From an uncultured bacterium (GTDB lineage: Bacteria > Bacteroidota > Bacteroidia > Chitinophagales > CAIODY01): a stretch of 40,250 nucleotides of DNA. A program made the translations under genes and the position numbers. The notes below the pieces were generated by a model that was not told where the DNA came from, made no database searches, and saw nothing but the letters and a program-made list of their open reading frames with translations. Shown here one piece after another: positions 1 to 7,988 of this stretch. The stretch is from contig CAIODY010000008.1 in assembly GCA_903857255.1 (NCBI GenBank), positions 1-40,250 of the forward strand, given 5' to 3'. How positions within the stretch are numbered: position 1 is the first letter of the stretch; the number at the start of each line of letters is the position of its first letter.

Positions 1-369
1 ATGAAATTTCATTTTCATCTTTTTGTAACAACATTTTTTTTTGCTGCTATTTTCATGGCTTGCAATCCAACACAATCGCAATTAGCAAAAGAAAAAGAAC
101 GAACTGAAGCATCGGTAAAACAGGGCGTTGAGCCATTACAAAAAGATTTTGATGGCTTAAAAAATGAAATAAAAGCTGCTGAATTAAAATCGGAATTGGC
201 TTTAGCAAAAATAAAATTAGAAAGCATTCAAAAACCAACTGAGTTAAAAACACAAGACGAACAAAACAACGAAATCAATTCGCTTAATTCAAAAATTGAA
301 GAGTTACAAAATTCTATCAATGGTTTGCAAAGTGCAATACCAGCAACCGATTCAACTGCAAAAAAATAA
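1..369 (+). CDS. small coiled-coil lipoprotein, function unknown
   Basis: A 122-residue protein that starts with a lipoprotein signal. It has a short basic and hydrophobic N-terminus and then the lipobox FMAC, with Cys21 as the expected lipidated residue. Residues about 28-110 are rich in Lys, Glu, Gln and Leu with heptad-like spacing, so a coiled coil is likely. No enzymatic motif is visible. The start is the first base of the window; it fits the signal peptide well, but an upstream in-frame extension cannot be excluded. A 60-base gap separates it from the pseudouridine synthase gene. Most likely a small periplasmic-facing or outer-membrane lipoprotein. The role is unknown. Confidence 0.6.
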   Translation: MKFHFHLFVTTFFFAAIFMACNPTQSQLAKEKERTEASVKQGVEPLQKDFDGLKNEIKAAELKSELALAKIKLESIQKPTELKTQDEQNNEINSLNSKIEELQNSINGLQSAIPATDSTAKK

Positions 370-429
370 TTTTTTGCTGACCCAGTTTTCAAATAAATCA
401 AACCATCTAACTTTTTTCAAAACAAATTT

Positions 430-1365
430 GTGAAAGAAAAACCATTCGCTAATAAAAAAACGAAACGTGCTGAAAGTGGCGAAAAACCAGCCTTTCGCAA
501 AAGAAATTCTGCTCCAACATCGGTATCGAAAAAATCTGCTGCACCTCGAACAGCAAAAAAAACTGTTGAAAAAACTATCAATAAAAAGGTAGAAAAAAAA
601 TCTACCAAACAGGTTGTTAGAATAGAAGAACAAGATGCTTTTCAGGATAAAGATTCGATGCGATTGAACAGATACTTGGCGCATGCAGGCGTTGCGGCAC
701 GAAGAAAAGCCGATGTATTAATTGCTTCGGGGCATGTAACGGTGAATGGCGAAGTGATGAAAGAAATGGGACATCGGGTGAAACCTACTGATGTAGTGAA
801 GTTTCAAGGAAAAATTGTGAAACCAAAAACTAATTTCGTTTACATTTTATTGAATAAACCTAAAGACCACATCACCACCAGCAACGATGAAAAGGGAAGA
901 AAAACGGTGATGCAATTAATTGCTGAAGCAACCGAAGAACGTGTGTTTCCAGTCGGAAGATTAGACCGAAATACAACTGGATTATTGTTGCTCACCAACG
1001 ATGGTGATTTGGCACAAAAATTAGCGCACCCATCATTTGAAGTAAAAAAAATCTATCACGTAGTGTTAGACAAACCCTTTACCAAAGCGCATTTTGACGA
1101 GTTGAAAAAAGGAGTGAAATTAGAAGATGGCGAAGCAAAAGTAAATGATATTGGATTTCCAAATCCAGATGATTCGAAAGAAGTTGGCGTTGAAATTCAC
1201 ATTGGTAAAAACCGAATTGTTCGCCGAATGTTTGAGCATTTAGGTTATCATGTAGAAGCATTGGACAGAGTGATGTATGCAGGGTTGACTAAAAAAGATT
1301 TACCCCGAAAAAGATGGCGAATGCTTACACCTATTGAAGTGATGCAATTGAGAAATCTGAAATAA
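430..1365 (+). CDS. rluB: RluB/RsuA-family rRNA pseudouridine synthase
   Basis: Converts a uridine of ribosomal RNA to pseudouridine; by family, probably 23S U2605 (RluB type), acting on the large subunit in the cytoplasm. An S4 RNA-binding domain covers about residues 76-125 (MRLNRYLAHAGVAARRKAD), and the catalytic domain follows. The signature VGRLDRNTTGLLLLTNDG places the catalytic aspartate at Asp179. The C-terminal part has the NRIVRRMFEHLG motif of the family. The first 75 residues are an added Lys/Arg/Ala/Pro-rich tail, longer than in E. coli relatives. The start is GTG at 430. tadA begins 8 bases after the stop, so the two are probably cotranscribed. RluB versus RluE/RluF/RsuA specificity cannot be settled by eye. 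Confidence 0.88.
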   Translation: MKEKPFANKKTKRAESGEKPAFRKRNSAPTSVSKKSAAPRTAKKTVEKTINKKVEKKSTKQVVRIEEQDAFQDKDSMRLNRYLAHAGVAARRKADVLIASGHVTVNGEVMKEMGHRVKPTDVVKFQGKIVKPKTNFVYILLNKPKDHITTSNDEKGRKTVMQLIAEATEERVFPVGRLDRNTTGLLLLTNDGDLAQKLAHPSFEVKKIYHVVLDKPFTKAHFDELKKGVKLEDGEAKVNDIGFPNPDDSKEVGVEIHIGKNRIVRRMFEHLGYHVEALDRVMYAGLTKKDLPRKRWRMLTPIEVMQLRNLK

Positions 1366-1373
1366 TTTTTGCA

Positions 1374-1808
1374 ATGACTGATGAATATTTTATGCAACAA
1401 GCTTTGAAAGAAGCGCAAAAAGCTTTCAAAGAAGATGAAGTGCCGATTGGCGCTGTGGTGGTTTGTCAGAATAAAATAATCGGTAAAGGGTATAATCAAG
1501 TTGAAAGATTGAGCGATGCCACAGCGCATGCCGAAATGATTGCCATCACTGCTGCCGAAAATTATTTAGGCAATAAATATTTACACGATTGCACTTTGTA
1601 TGTAACCATTGAACCTTGTGTAATGTGCGCTGGTGCTATTGCTTGGACACAATTGAGCAAAATTGTTTACGGTGCACCCGAAGAAAAATTTGGCTTTACT
1701 CGAATCGAAAAAAATATTTTGCATCCCAAAACTTTGGTAACTGGATTTGTATTGCAAAATGAATGTACAACTTTGATGAAAGATTTTTTTGCAAGAAAAA
1801 GAAATTGA
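1374..1808 (+). CDS. tadA: tRNA-specific adenosine deaminase
   Basis: Deaminates adenosine 34 to inosine in the anticodon of tRNA-Arg(ACG), a zinc-dependent and usually essential reaction. The cytidine/deoxycytidylate deaminase fold is plain. HAE is at residues 52-54, with His52 as zinc ligand and Glu54 as proton shuttle, and PCVMC at 81-85 has Cys82 and Cys85 as the other zinc ligands. The 144-residue length is normal for the family. It starts with ATG 8 bases after rluB, which fits a two-gene RNA-modification operon. The next gene converges from the minus strand 12 bases beyond the stop, and I see no obvious terminator hairpin there. A guanine deaminase is a weaker alternative. Confidence 0.88.
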   Translation: MTDEYFMQQALKEAQKAFKEDEVPIGAVVVCQNKIIGKGYNQVERLSDATAHAEMIAITAAENYLGNKYLHDCTLYVTIEPCVMCAGAIAWTQLSKIVYGAPEEKFGFTRIEKNILHPKTLVTGFVLQNECTTLMKDFFARKRN

Positions 1809-1820
1809 TTTTTCTCTACT

Positions 1821-4142
1821 TTATTCCTTTACAAACTTTGTATTGAAAACAGTTCCATTGGCATCCGTTGCTTTTAATAAATAAATACCACTGGCTAAAT
1901 TTCCAACATTTAGAACTTTTGATTTCGGATTTTCGATGGCAATAAATTTTCTGCCAACAACATCAAATACTTCAATCATTTTCAAATTTTCAAATTGGCT
2001 AATTGTCAAATTAGTATTGGCTGGATTGGGATAAACTGAAATTTCTTTTTGCATTTCCAATGTTCCAATCCCTGAAAAATAGATGGTGTAGCAACTGCTG
2101 GTATCGCAACAACCACCAGCGCATGCCGCTACTTTATACACACCTGTATGCGTAGGCACATAAGCCTGATTTGTTGCTCCTGCAATCGGTTGATTTGTTA
2201 CACAATTTATCCATTGATATTGTGCATTAGGTGTTGTGCAAACAATGCTATCGCCTGAAATGGCATAAGAAGTTAAAAACTGAAAAGTGGTCAAATGCAG
2301 TGTTACAAATGAATCACAACCAGTGTAACTGGGGTATTTGAAAGTATAATTTCCAGGGTTGGTATAATTATTACCATTATACAAATAGCTTCCACCATTG
2401 CATACCGAAGCAGAAATAGATGTTGAAATTTTTGGAGAAATTGTTAAATGAATACTGAAAATAGAATCGCAAGAACCTGTAATGACTGTATCTGCATAAA
2501 CGCCACTTACAAAATGATGATGACCATGAAACTGAAGCGTATCGCCATAACAAATAGTTTGATGAACAACTGTTGTGATTGGACCAACTGTTAAAGTTAA
2601 TGTTGTGATGGAATCGCAGCCTGCATAATTAGTAAGTGTATCTTTGTAAACTCCTGATTGGGTAAGAATTTGACTGTTGAATGAATAGGCATTACCAGTA
2701 CAAATTAATACCGAAATGCTTTTTAAGATTTGTGGAAGTACAGTTAAATGAATACTCAAATTAGAATCACACGAAACTCCAATGATGGTATCCAAATAAG
2801 TTCCGCTTGAATTATAGGTATGTCCGTGAATTGTGTACGATGTCCCATTGCAAATTGTTTGATTTACCACAACATTAGTTGCCCCTAATGATAAAGTTAA
2901 AGTGATGACCGAATCGCAACCATGTGCATTGGTTAAGGTATCATGATAAGTACCAGCGGCAGTTAACAAAGTGCCATTAAAATTGTACGAAGAACCAGCA
3001 CAAAAACTTTGGCTTAAAGCTGATGCAGTGGGAATGCAGCCAGTTACAGTACCAAATTTGGCTACATAATTTTTAGTATTAGCGTTAGTAAATAAGCCCC
3101 CTGCATAAATATTGCTGCTTGCATCAATAGTAATACAAAGCACATCACTGTTAGCTGCTAAAGCATTCAACCCACCCAATTCACTCCAAGCCGAACCATT
3201 ATATTTTGCTACATAATTTTTTGAATTGGAATTTGTAAATGCACCGCCTGCATAGACATTGTTTGATAAATCGAGGTGCACATTATCAATAATTCCGTTG
3301 GCTGCCAACACATCAAAACCACCTAATTCGCTCCATGAAGTGCCATTATACTTTGCAACATAATGGTCAAAATTGGCGTTGGTAAAATCACCACCTGTAT
3401 AGATATTGCCTGACAAATCAGTGCAGATGCTATAAATAAAACTATTCGCTGCCAACGCATCAAAACCACCCAATTCACTCCAAGAAGTGCCATTGTATTT
3501 CGCTACATAACTATCGAAATTGGCATTGGTAAAAAAACCACCTGTATAGATATTGCCTGATGGGTCGGCGCAAACTGAAAAAATAATATCGTTGGCTGCC
3601 AGAGTATTTGCACCACCCAATTCGTTCCAACTTGTGCCGTTATACTTGGCTACATATTCATTGCCGCTTGAATTAGTGAAAGCGCCTGCTGCATATACAT
3701 TTCCCGATGCATCTACACAAATAGAATTGATTTCAGTATTGGCAGATAAAGCATTTGCGCCGCCTAATTCACTCCAACTTGTGCCATTGTATTTAGCAAC
3801 ATAGCTAAAACTACTTGTATTGGTAAACCATCCTGCTGCATATACATTTCCCAATGCATCTATACAAATAGAAGTGATTTGGTCGTTGGCAGATAAAGCA
3901 TTTGCGCCACCGAGTTCACTCCAACTTGTTCCATTATATTTTGCCACATAATATTTTCCACTGGCATTAGTAAAACTTCCTGCTGCATAAATATTGCCTG
4001 AAGCATCACTACAAACCGTATTTACACCTGCATTTGCAGCTAATGAACTTAAACCGCCGAGTTCGCTCCAAGTTTGAGCAGCCGCATTTTTGCTGCCAAT
4101 GAATAAAAAACAAGCAAAAAACAGTAAAATGTATTTCTTCAT
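1821..4142 (-). CDS. T9SS-secreted protein with seven-unit propeller-like repeat
   Basis: A 773-residue secreted protein. A Sec signal peptide covers residues 1-23 (ending AAAQ). Seven units of 49 residues follow, at about 24-367, with a tryptophan of WSELGG recurring at 25, 74, 123, 172, 221, 270 and 319. Each unit also carries DxSGNxYAxG, FTN and YVAKYNGT. The pattern resembles SBBP-type beta-propeller repeats, and seven units suggest one closed propeller. Residues about 370-630 hold five Cys-containing units ending in CDS plus a beta-strand pattern. The last 80 or so residues are a type A T9SS sorting domain (VYPNPANTNLTI, then GIYLLKATD). Secretion to the cell surface is inferred. The binding target is unknown; an adhesin or ligand-binding role is a guess. 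Confidence 0.85.
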   Translation of the reverse strand: MKKYILLFFACFLFIGSKNAAAQTWSELGGLSSLAANAGVNTVCSDASGNIYAAGSFTNASGKYYVAKYNGTSWSELGGANALSANDQITSICIDALGNVYAAGWFTNTSSFSYVAKYNGTSWSELGGANALSANTEINSICVDASGNVYAAGAFTNSSGNEYVAKYNGTSWNELGGANTLAANDIIFSVCADPSGNIYTGGFFTNANFDSYVAKYNGTSWSELGGFDALAANSFIYSICTDLSGNIYTGGDFTNANFDHYVAKYNGTSWSELGGFDVLAANGIIDNVHLDLSNNVYAGGAFTNSNSKNYVAKYNGSAWSELGGLNALAANSDVLCITIDASSNIYAGGLFTNANTKNYVAKFGTVTGCIPTASALSQSFCAGSSYNFNGTLLTAAGTYHDTLTNAHGCDSVITLTLSLGATNVVVNQTICNGTSYTIHGHTYNSSGTYLDTIIGVSCDSNLSIHLTVLPQILKSISVLICTGNAYSFNSQILTQSGVYKDTLTNYAGCDSITTLTLTVGPITTVVHQTICYGDTLQFHGHHHFVSGVYADTVITGSCDSIFSIHLTISPKISTSISASVCNGGSYLYNGNNYTNPGNYTFKYPSYTGCDSFVTLHLTTFQFLTSYAISGDSIVCTTPNAQYQWINCVTNQPIAGATNQAYVPTHTGVYKVAACAGGCCDTSSCYTIYFSGIGTLEMQKEISVYPNPANTNLTISQFENLKMIEVFDVVGRKFIAIENPKSKVLNVGNLASGIYLLKATDANGTVFNTKFVKE
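3045..4073 (-). repeat. seven tandem 147-bp coding repeats
   Basis: Seven in-frame units of 147 bp (49 codons) lie inside the T9SS protein gene. On the plus strand the recurring block resembling ccacccaattcactccaa appears near 3174, 3322, 3468, 3614, 3762, 3908 and 4055, which shows the period. Copies are diverged but clearly related. Units 2 and 3, and units 5 and 6, look closest to each other. This suggests internal duplication, and such repeats can also expand or contract by recombination. Confidence 0.85.
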
Positions 4143-4160
4143 TTTTAAAATTTAATTACC

Positions 4161-4191
4161 CAAAAGTAACGCAAACTTCAATTATCAGCAA
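4161..4191 (-). promoter_or_regulatory. candidate Bacteroidota-type promoter of the propeller T9SS gene
   Basis: Read on the minus strand, TACTTTTG (4168-4161) matches the Bacteroidota -7 consensus TAnnTTTG exactly. A TTG at 4191-4189 lies 20 bases upstream, where the -33 element is expected. The start codon at 4142 is 18 bases beyond the -7 element, leaving a short leader. Confidence 0.5.
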
Positions 4192-4278
4192 GATTTTTTC
4201 AAGGCAAAAAAAATGAAATGACTAGCATCATTAAAGTAATTGTAGAGAAATATTTATTTTGCCCTCAAATTATTTAGC

Positions 4279-5187
4279 ATGGACGATTTGATTAACAGCA
4301 TCAACGAAAAATACAACGCATTGGGACACGACCCGAATGTTTTTTTGAAAGGACTTTTATTGAGCAAACCTTTGAATTATTGGGATTATATTCAAGTAGA
4401 TACTTTGCTCACTTTGCAAAAACCAAAAACTGATTTTGCTGATGAATACATTTTCATTGTGTATCATCAAATCACTGAATTGCTATTGGCTTTGGTAAAT
4501 CATGAAATGAAACAAGTGATTGAAGCTACTACAATTGACCAAGAAATGATAGCTGAAAAGGTGGGCAGAATCAATCGTTATATGGAAGTGATGGATAGTT
4601 CGTTTGCGGTGATGTTCAGAGGAATGAATTGGGATGACTATAATACTTTCCGTATTGCACTTGCGCCTGCAAGCGGCTTTCAGGCTGTTTCATTTCGCAT
4701 GATTGAATTGATGTGTACTGATTTAATTAATTTAGTAAAACCAAATTTAAGAGCAACTCATTCAACATTCGATGCAGAAAAAATGTTGAAAGATGTGTAT
4801 TGGCAAGATGCAGGCATGGACAGAAAAACTGGAAAAAAAAGTTTGATGCTGCGCCAATTTGAAGAAAAATATTTGTCGCAAATTATTGCACAAGCCGAAG
4901 CTATGAAACGAAAAAATTTGCAGTGCATTGTGCAAAATATTTCTTCAATGACTGATGATTTAAAAAATGCCTTGCGAAAAATGGATTACATTTTTAATGT
5001 AAAATGGCCGCTTTCGCATTTGCGAACTGCCGAACATTATTTGATTTCGAAAGGACAGAAAACAGCCAGCACAGGCATGAGCGATTGGCAAAAATATTTG
5101 CATCCCAATTATCAACGCCGAATGTTCTTTCCATTTCTATGGAGTGAAAATGAATTGAAAGATTGGGGTAATTTTGAAATAGTATAA
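4279..5187 (+). CDS. tryptophan 2,3-dioxygenase family protein
   Basis: A haem-dependent dioxygenase family member of 302 residues that would open the indole ring of tryptophan to N-formylkynurenine. The family pattern is visible: YHQITELLL with His63 in the substrate-contact position, ASGFQAVSFRMIE with Arg140, and WPLSHLRTAEHYL with His247 as the likely proximal haem ligand. The canonical GTGG loop is replaced by KTASTGMSDW (261-270). The whole layout (NYWDYIQVDTLL, NWDDYNTFRIALAPASG, KYLHPNYQRRMFFPFLW) is the form I recall from Bacteroidota. No other kynurenine-pathway gene is adjacent, so the activity is inferred from family only. It is transcribed divergently from the T9SS gene, with a 136-base gap. 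Confidence 0.8.
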   Translation: MDDLINSINEKYNALGHDPNVFLKGLLLSKPLNYWDYIQVDTLLTLQKPKTDFADEYIFIVYHQITELLLALVNHEMKQVIEATTIDQEMIAEKVGRINRYMEVMDSSFAVMFRGMNWDDYNTFRIALAPASGFQAVSFRMIELMCTDLINLVKPNLRATHSTFDAEKMLKDVYWQDAGMDRKTGKKSLMLRQFEEKYLSQIIAQAEAMKRKNLQCIVQNISSMTDDLKNALRKMDYIFNVKWPLSHLRTAEHYLISKGQKTASTGMSDWQKYLHPNYQRRMFFPFLWSENELKDWGNFEIV

Positions 5188-5204
5188 TGAAGTTGTAGAT
5201 GGCA

Positions 5205-6986
5205 TCAATTAAAACATTCCACTATCAAATTTTTTATTTGCATCGAAGTTTCGCTATCAGCATTCCACAATTGAATTTCGCATGTGCTAAAATTTTCAGC
5301 AGGAATTTTTTCATCTAAAAATATTTGATGCCAATTTCCATCGGCATCAAATAATCGACTAAGCCTTATCATTCTTTCTTTCACTACAACATTTTCGTTT
5401 TTAAATCGAATAATCAACTGTGGCATTTTCCAATTATTCCATTCTTTGGCTGATGTATAAAAATTACCTGTTGCTCTTATCCATTTGTAATCGTGGTTGT
5501 TGAAATTTAGAATTATATTTTTTGAAAATTGTTGATTGTGATTTGTTTCAAACACAGTAGAATCAATACTACACAGAATTTTCAATTGTTTTCGTTCGCC
5601 TTTAAATTCTTCTTCTGTATCCAATAATTTCAAATCATTGGTTTGTATATTCCATCTGCCAATTGTTCTAAAGAAAAATCGTTTGGTCATGTTATCACCT
5701 TCAAAATATTTTGCGTAATGCGCCTGCCAAATAAAATTCAAATTGAGGTAAATAAACAATATCAAAATTGCGTAGCCAATAAAAACGAAAAATCGTTTTT
5801 GTAAATTCAACCACTCAATAAATGCTGCTAAAGGAAAAATCATGATGGCATAACTTTGAATCATAGCCCGTTGTCCATAACTGTTGGCATAAGTCCAAAG
5901 CGACCAACTAAACACAACATAAATAGTGCAAAACATGAAAAACAAACACACCCAAAATAAATCTTTATGCTTTTTGAATAAAAAATAAAAGCCGAAAGTT
6001 GCAACAAACATGAGCGGTGTATAAACATACCAACCTTTGCGAATGCTGAATAATCCTAAGTAAATATGAGGTTTCAACCAATCAAAATGTTGGTCGCCGT
6101 AAGAATATACTAACCAATGTCCGCTTACCCATTTCCAATAAAATAATTGACAACTAATTACAGCCAATGCAATTGCAGCCGCAGAAAAATATTTTGAAAA
6201 ATGTTTCTGAATAAATACCATTCTGTTTTTCAATGCTATCCAACTATCAATTTTCCACAACAACGGAATTGCAATTAAAATAAATTCAGTTGGTCTAATT
6301 AATACTGCTAAGCCAATCACAAAGCCGATTGCAAGCGCATGAATAAATTTTTGAGTGTCATAAAATTTAATCGTAAAATAAATTAGCAAGGTGTATAAAA
6401 AGAAAAGTTGGTTGTGTGTCAATCCGCCTGTAATAGCCGAATATTCTAAATAGTTCGTAGCTGTCATCAGCAACAGCAAACAAATTGTAACTGTGCTATC
6501 TTTAAAATAACGCAACAATATTTTTTGCAGCAGCAGTAAAGCCAAAATGGTGTACAATAAACATCCCCATGAAATACAAGCCTGATAAGGCATTGAGAAA
6601 CCATCGGCTTTATAAATATTGCTTTGCAAAGCCCAAGCATGTGCCGCAAAAAAATAAGGCATCATCATCAAAGCATTGCCCATGCTATATTTCATCACAT
6701 AGTTGCCATTGTCAGATTTAAATGCTGTGTAGAAATCACCATCCTGATATTTATTATCAATCGTAAGCTGTTTTGTTTTTTGAAGCGTTGGCAATTCATG
6801 GTAAATAAATGTGGCAGGCAAATAAGCATAGTAGCCTGCTGCATCCCAACTCAAAGTGGCTTGGCTATTGCTTTTTTTCCAAGTTGGATAAAAGAAAATA
6901 TTTACAAGAACCAGAAAAAAACAAACTGACGAAATAAGTATCGAATTTATTCTTTTAGGCTTGTTGGTTTTGTTTTGTAAAAACAT
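5205..6986 (-). CDS. polytopic membrane protein, putative GT-C glycosyltransferase
   Basis: A 593-residue inner-membrane protein with about ten hydrophobic segments and a C-terminal soluble, beta-rich region of about 150 residues. The N-terminal membrane segment (about 17-33) is followed by an exported loop with WDAAGYYAYLPA; Asp48 sits where GT-C enzymes such as the PMT/ArnT group keep a catalytic acidic residue. This points to a lipid-linked sugar transferase acting on the periplasmic side, but the motif is weak and the substrate unknown. It converges with the tryptophan dioxygenase gene, with 17 bases between them. The ATG at 6986 gives a normal positively charged N-terminus before the first membrane segment. 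A different polytopic envelope protein remains possible. Confidence 0.6.
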   Translation of the reverse strand: MFLQNKTNKPKRINSILISSVCFFLVLVNIFFYPTWKKSNSQATLSWDAAGYYAYLPATFIYHELPTLQKTKQLTIDNKYQDGDFYTAFKSDNGNYVMKYSMGNALMMMPYFFAAHAWALQSNIYKADGFSMPYQACISWGCLLYTILALLLLQKILLRYFKDSTVTICLLLLMTATNYLEYSAITGGLTHNQLFFLYTLLIYFTIKFYDTQKFIHALAIGFVIGLAVLIRPTEFILIAIPLLWKIDSWIALKNRMVFIQKHFSKYFSAAAIALAVISCQLFYWKWVSGHWLVYSYGDQHFDWLKPHIYLGLFSIRKGWYVYTPLMFVATFGFYFLFKKHKDLFWVCLFFMFCTIYVVFSWSLWTYANSYGQRAMIQSYAIMIFPLAAFIEWLNLQKRFFVFIGYAILILFIYLNLNFIWQAHYAKYFEGDNMTKRFFFRTIGRWNIQTNDLKLLDTEEEFKGERKQLKILCSIDSTVFETNHNQQFSKNIILNFNNHDYKWIRATGNFYTSAKEWNNWKMPQLIIRFKNENVVVKERMIRLSRLFDADGNWHQIFLDEKIPAENFSTCEIQLWNADSETSMQIKNLIVECFN

Positions 6987-7076
6987 GTGAAACGAAACTA
7001 CATAATTCTTTGATTTTGTTTAAAGCATTTATATACTTCCAATAAACTTTCAATAGTTGATAACATTTAATTCGGG

Positions 7077-7109
7077 TTGAAAAATCAGTTTTCAAATGTT
7101 ATAACTTTA
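7077..7109 (+). promoter_or_regulatory. candidate promoter of the PASTA gene
   Basis: TAACTTTA at 7102-7109 matches TAnnTTTG at seven of eight positions. A TTG at 7077-7079 lies 22 bases upstream. The GTG start at 7131 would follow a leader of about 15 bases. This is a pattern match only. Confidence 0.35.
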
Positions 7110-7130
7110 CGCCTCATAAAATTGTAAACA

Positions 7131-7979
7131 GTGAATTTTTTCAAGTTCATCATCACCAAAATTTTTCTTTACCAAATCGGTATTGCAATTATTGTTTCGT
7201 CGATTTTAGTTTGGTTGTTATTAATTAGCTTAGGTTGGATGACTGACCACGGACAAGCCATTAGTGTGCCAGCCATTAAAGGCTTGCCGATTTCCAAAGC
7301 CCGTGCATTAGCCGAAGACAGAGGCTTGGATGTTGAAATTATGGATAGCACTTTTGTATTAGGCACAAAGCCTGGAACCATATTAGAACAAGACCCAAAA
7401 CCAAAAACACCAGTAAAACCGGGAAGAAAAATTTATGTTTCTATCCAAGTTTTTTCGCCACCATTTATAAAAATGCCTGTCGTAAAAAATGCTTCATTGC
7501 GACAAGCATTATCCATTTTAAAAACTAACAGTTTGAATTTGGGCAAAGTAACTTACAAGCCCGATTACGCCAGCAATGCTGTGTTGTACGCTGAGTTGAA
7601 CGGCAGAGAAATGGAAGCAGGCGCAAAAATTCGCAAAGGTAGTTTTGTTGATTTAATTGTTGCCAATGGTTTAGGTGCTGATGAAATTGCAGTGCCTGAT
7701 TTAACAGGAAATACTTTGGAAGAAGTGAAAATTATTTTGCAAGAAAATCATCTACAATTAGGCGTAGTTTTATTCGACAAAAATGTTTCTGATTCAACAC
7801 AGGCAATGGTTTTCCGCCAATCACCCGAATTATTTGATGAATTAGGCAATGCCAATAATATTCGCTTAGGGCAAAGCATTGATATATGGCTCACCAACGA
7901 TGCCGACAAAATAAATTCAGATAGTTTGCGTTTGATAAATAAAAAAGTAGAAGGTTCGCAATTAGACATCAATCAATAA
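7131..7979 (+). CDS. membrane-anchored PASTA domain protein
   Basis: A 282-residue protein with one N-terminal membrane segment (about 10-36) and three PASTA domains facing the periplasm, at about 42-110, 112-180 and 184-257. Each has the typical start (VPAIKG, MPVVKN, VPDLTG) and an SxxxALxxxxxxxL-type helix. PASTA domains in Gram-positive kinases and penicillin-binding proteins bind muropeptides or dock to cell-wall enzymes; here there is no kinase or transpeptidase domain. A peptidoglycan-binding or scaffold role is inferred. The start is GTG at 7131, chosen because it gives a clean signal-anchor. The gene for a T9SS protein begins 9 bases after the stop in the same frame, suggesting cotranscription. 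Confidence 0.82.
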   Translation: MNFFKFIITKIFLYQIGIAIIVSSILVWLLLISLGWMTDHGQAISVPAIKGLPISKARALAEDRGLDVEIMDSTFVLGTKPGTILEQDPKPKTPVKPGRKIYVSIQVFSPPFIKMPVVKNASLRQALSILKTNSLNLGKVTYKPDYASNAVLYAELNGREMEAGAKIRKGSFVDLIVANGLGADEIAVPDLTGNTLEEVKIILQENHLQLGVVLFDKNVSDSTQAMVFRQSPELFDELGNANNIRLGQSIDIWLTNDADKINSDSLRLINKKVEGSQLDINQ

Positions 7980-7988
7980 TTTTTTTCG

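Noticed and set aside
352-684. Minus-strand frame of 110 codons rich in Phe, Cys and Arg over the start of rluB
   Set aside because: It mirrors the Lys-rich N-terminal codons of the pseudouridine synthase (AAA read as TTT). The composition is an artefact.
3045-4073. Regularly spaced repeats that might suggest a CRISPR array
   Set aside because: The period is 147 bp, the repeats are coding and diverged, and there are no unique spacers or cas genes. It is a protein repeat.
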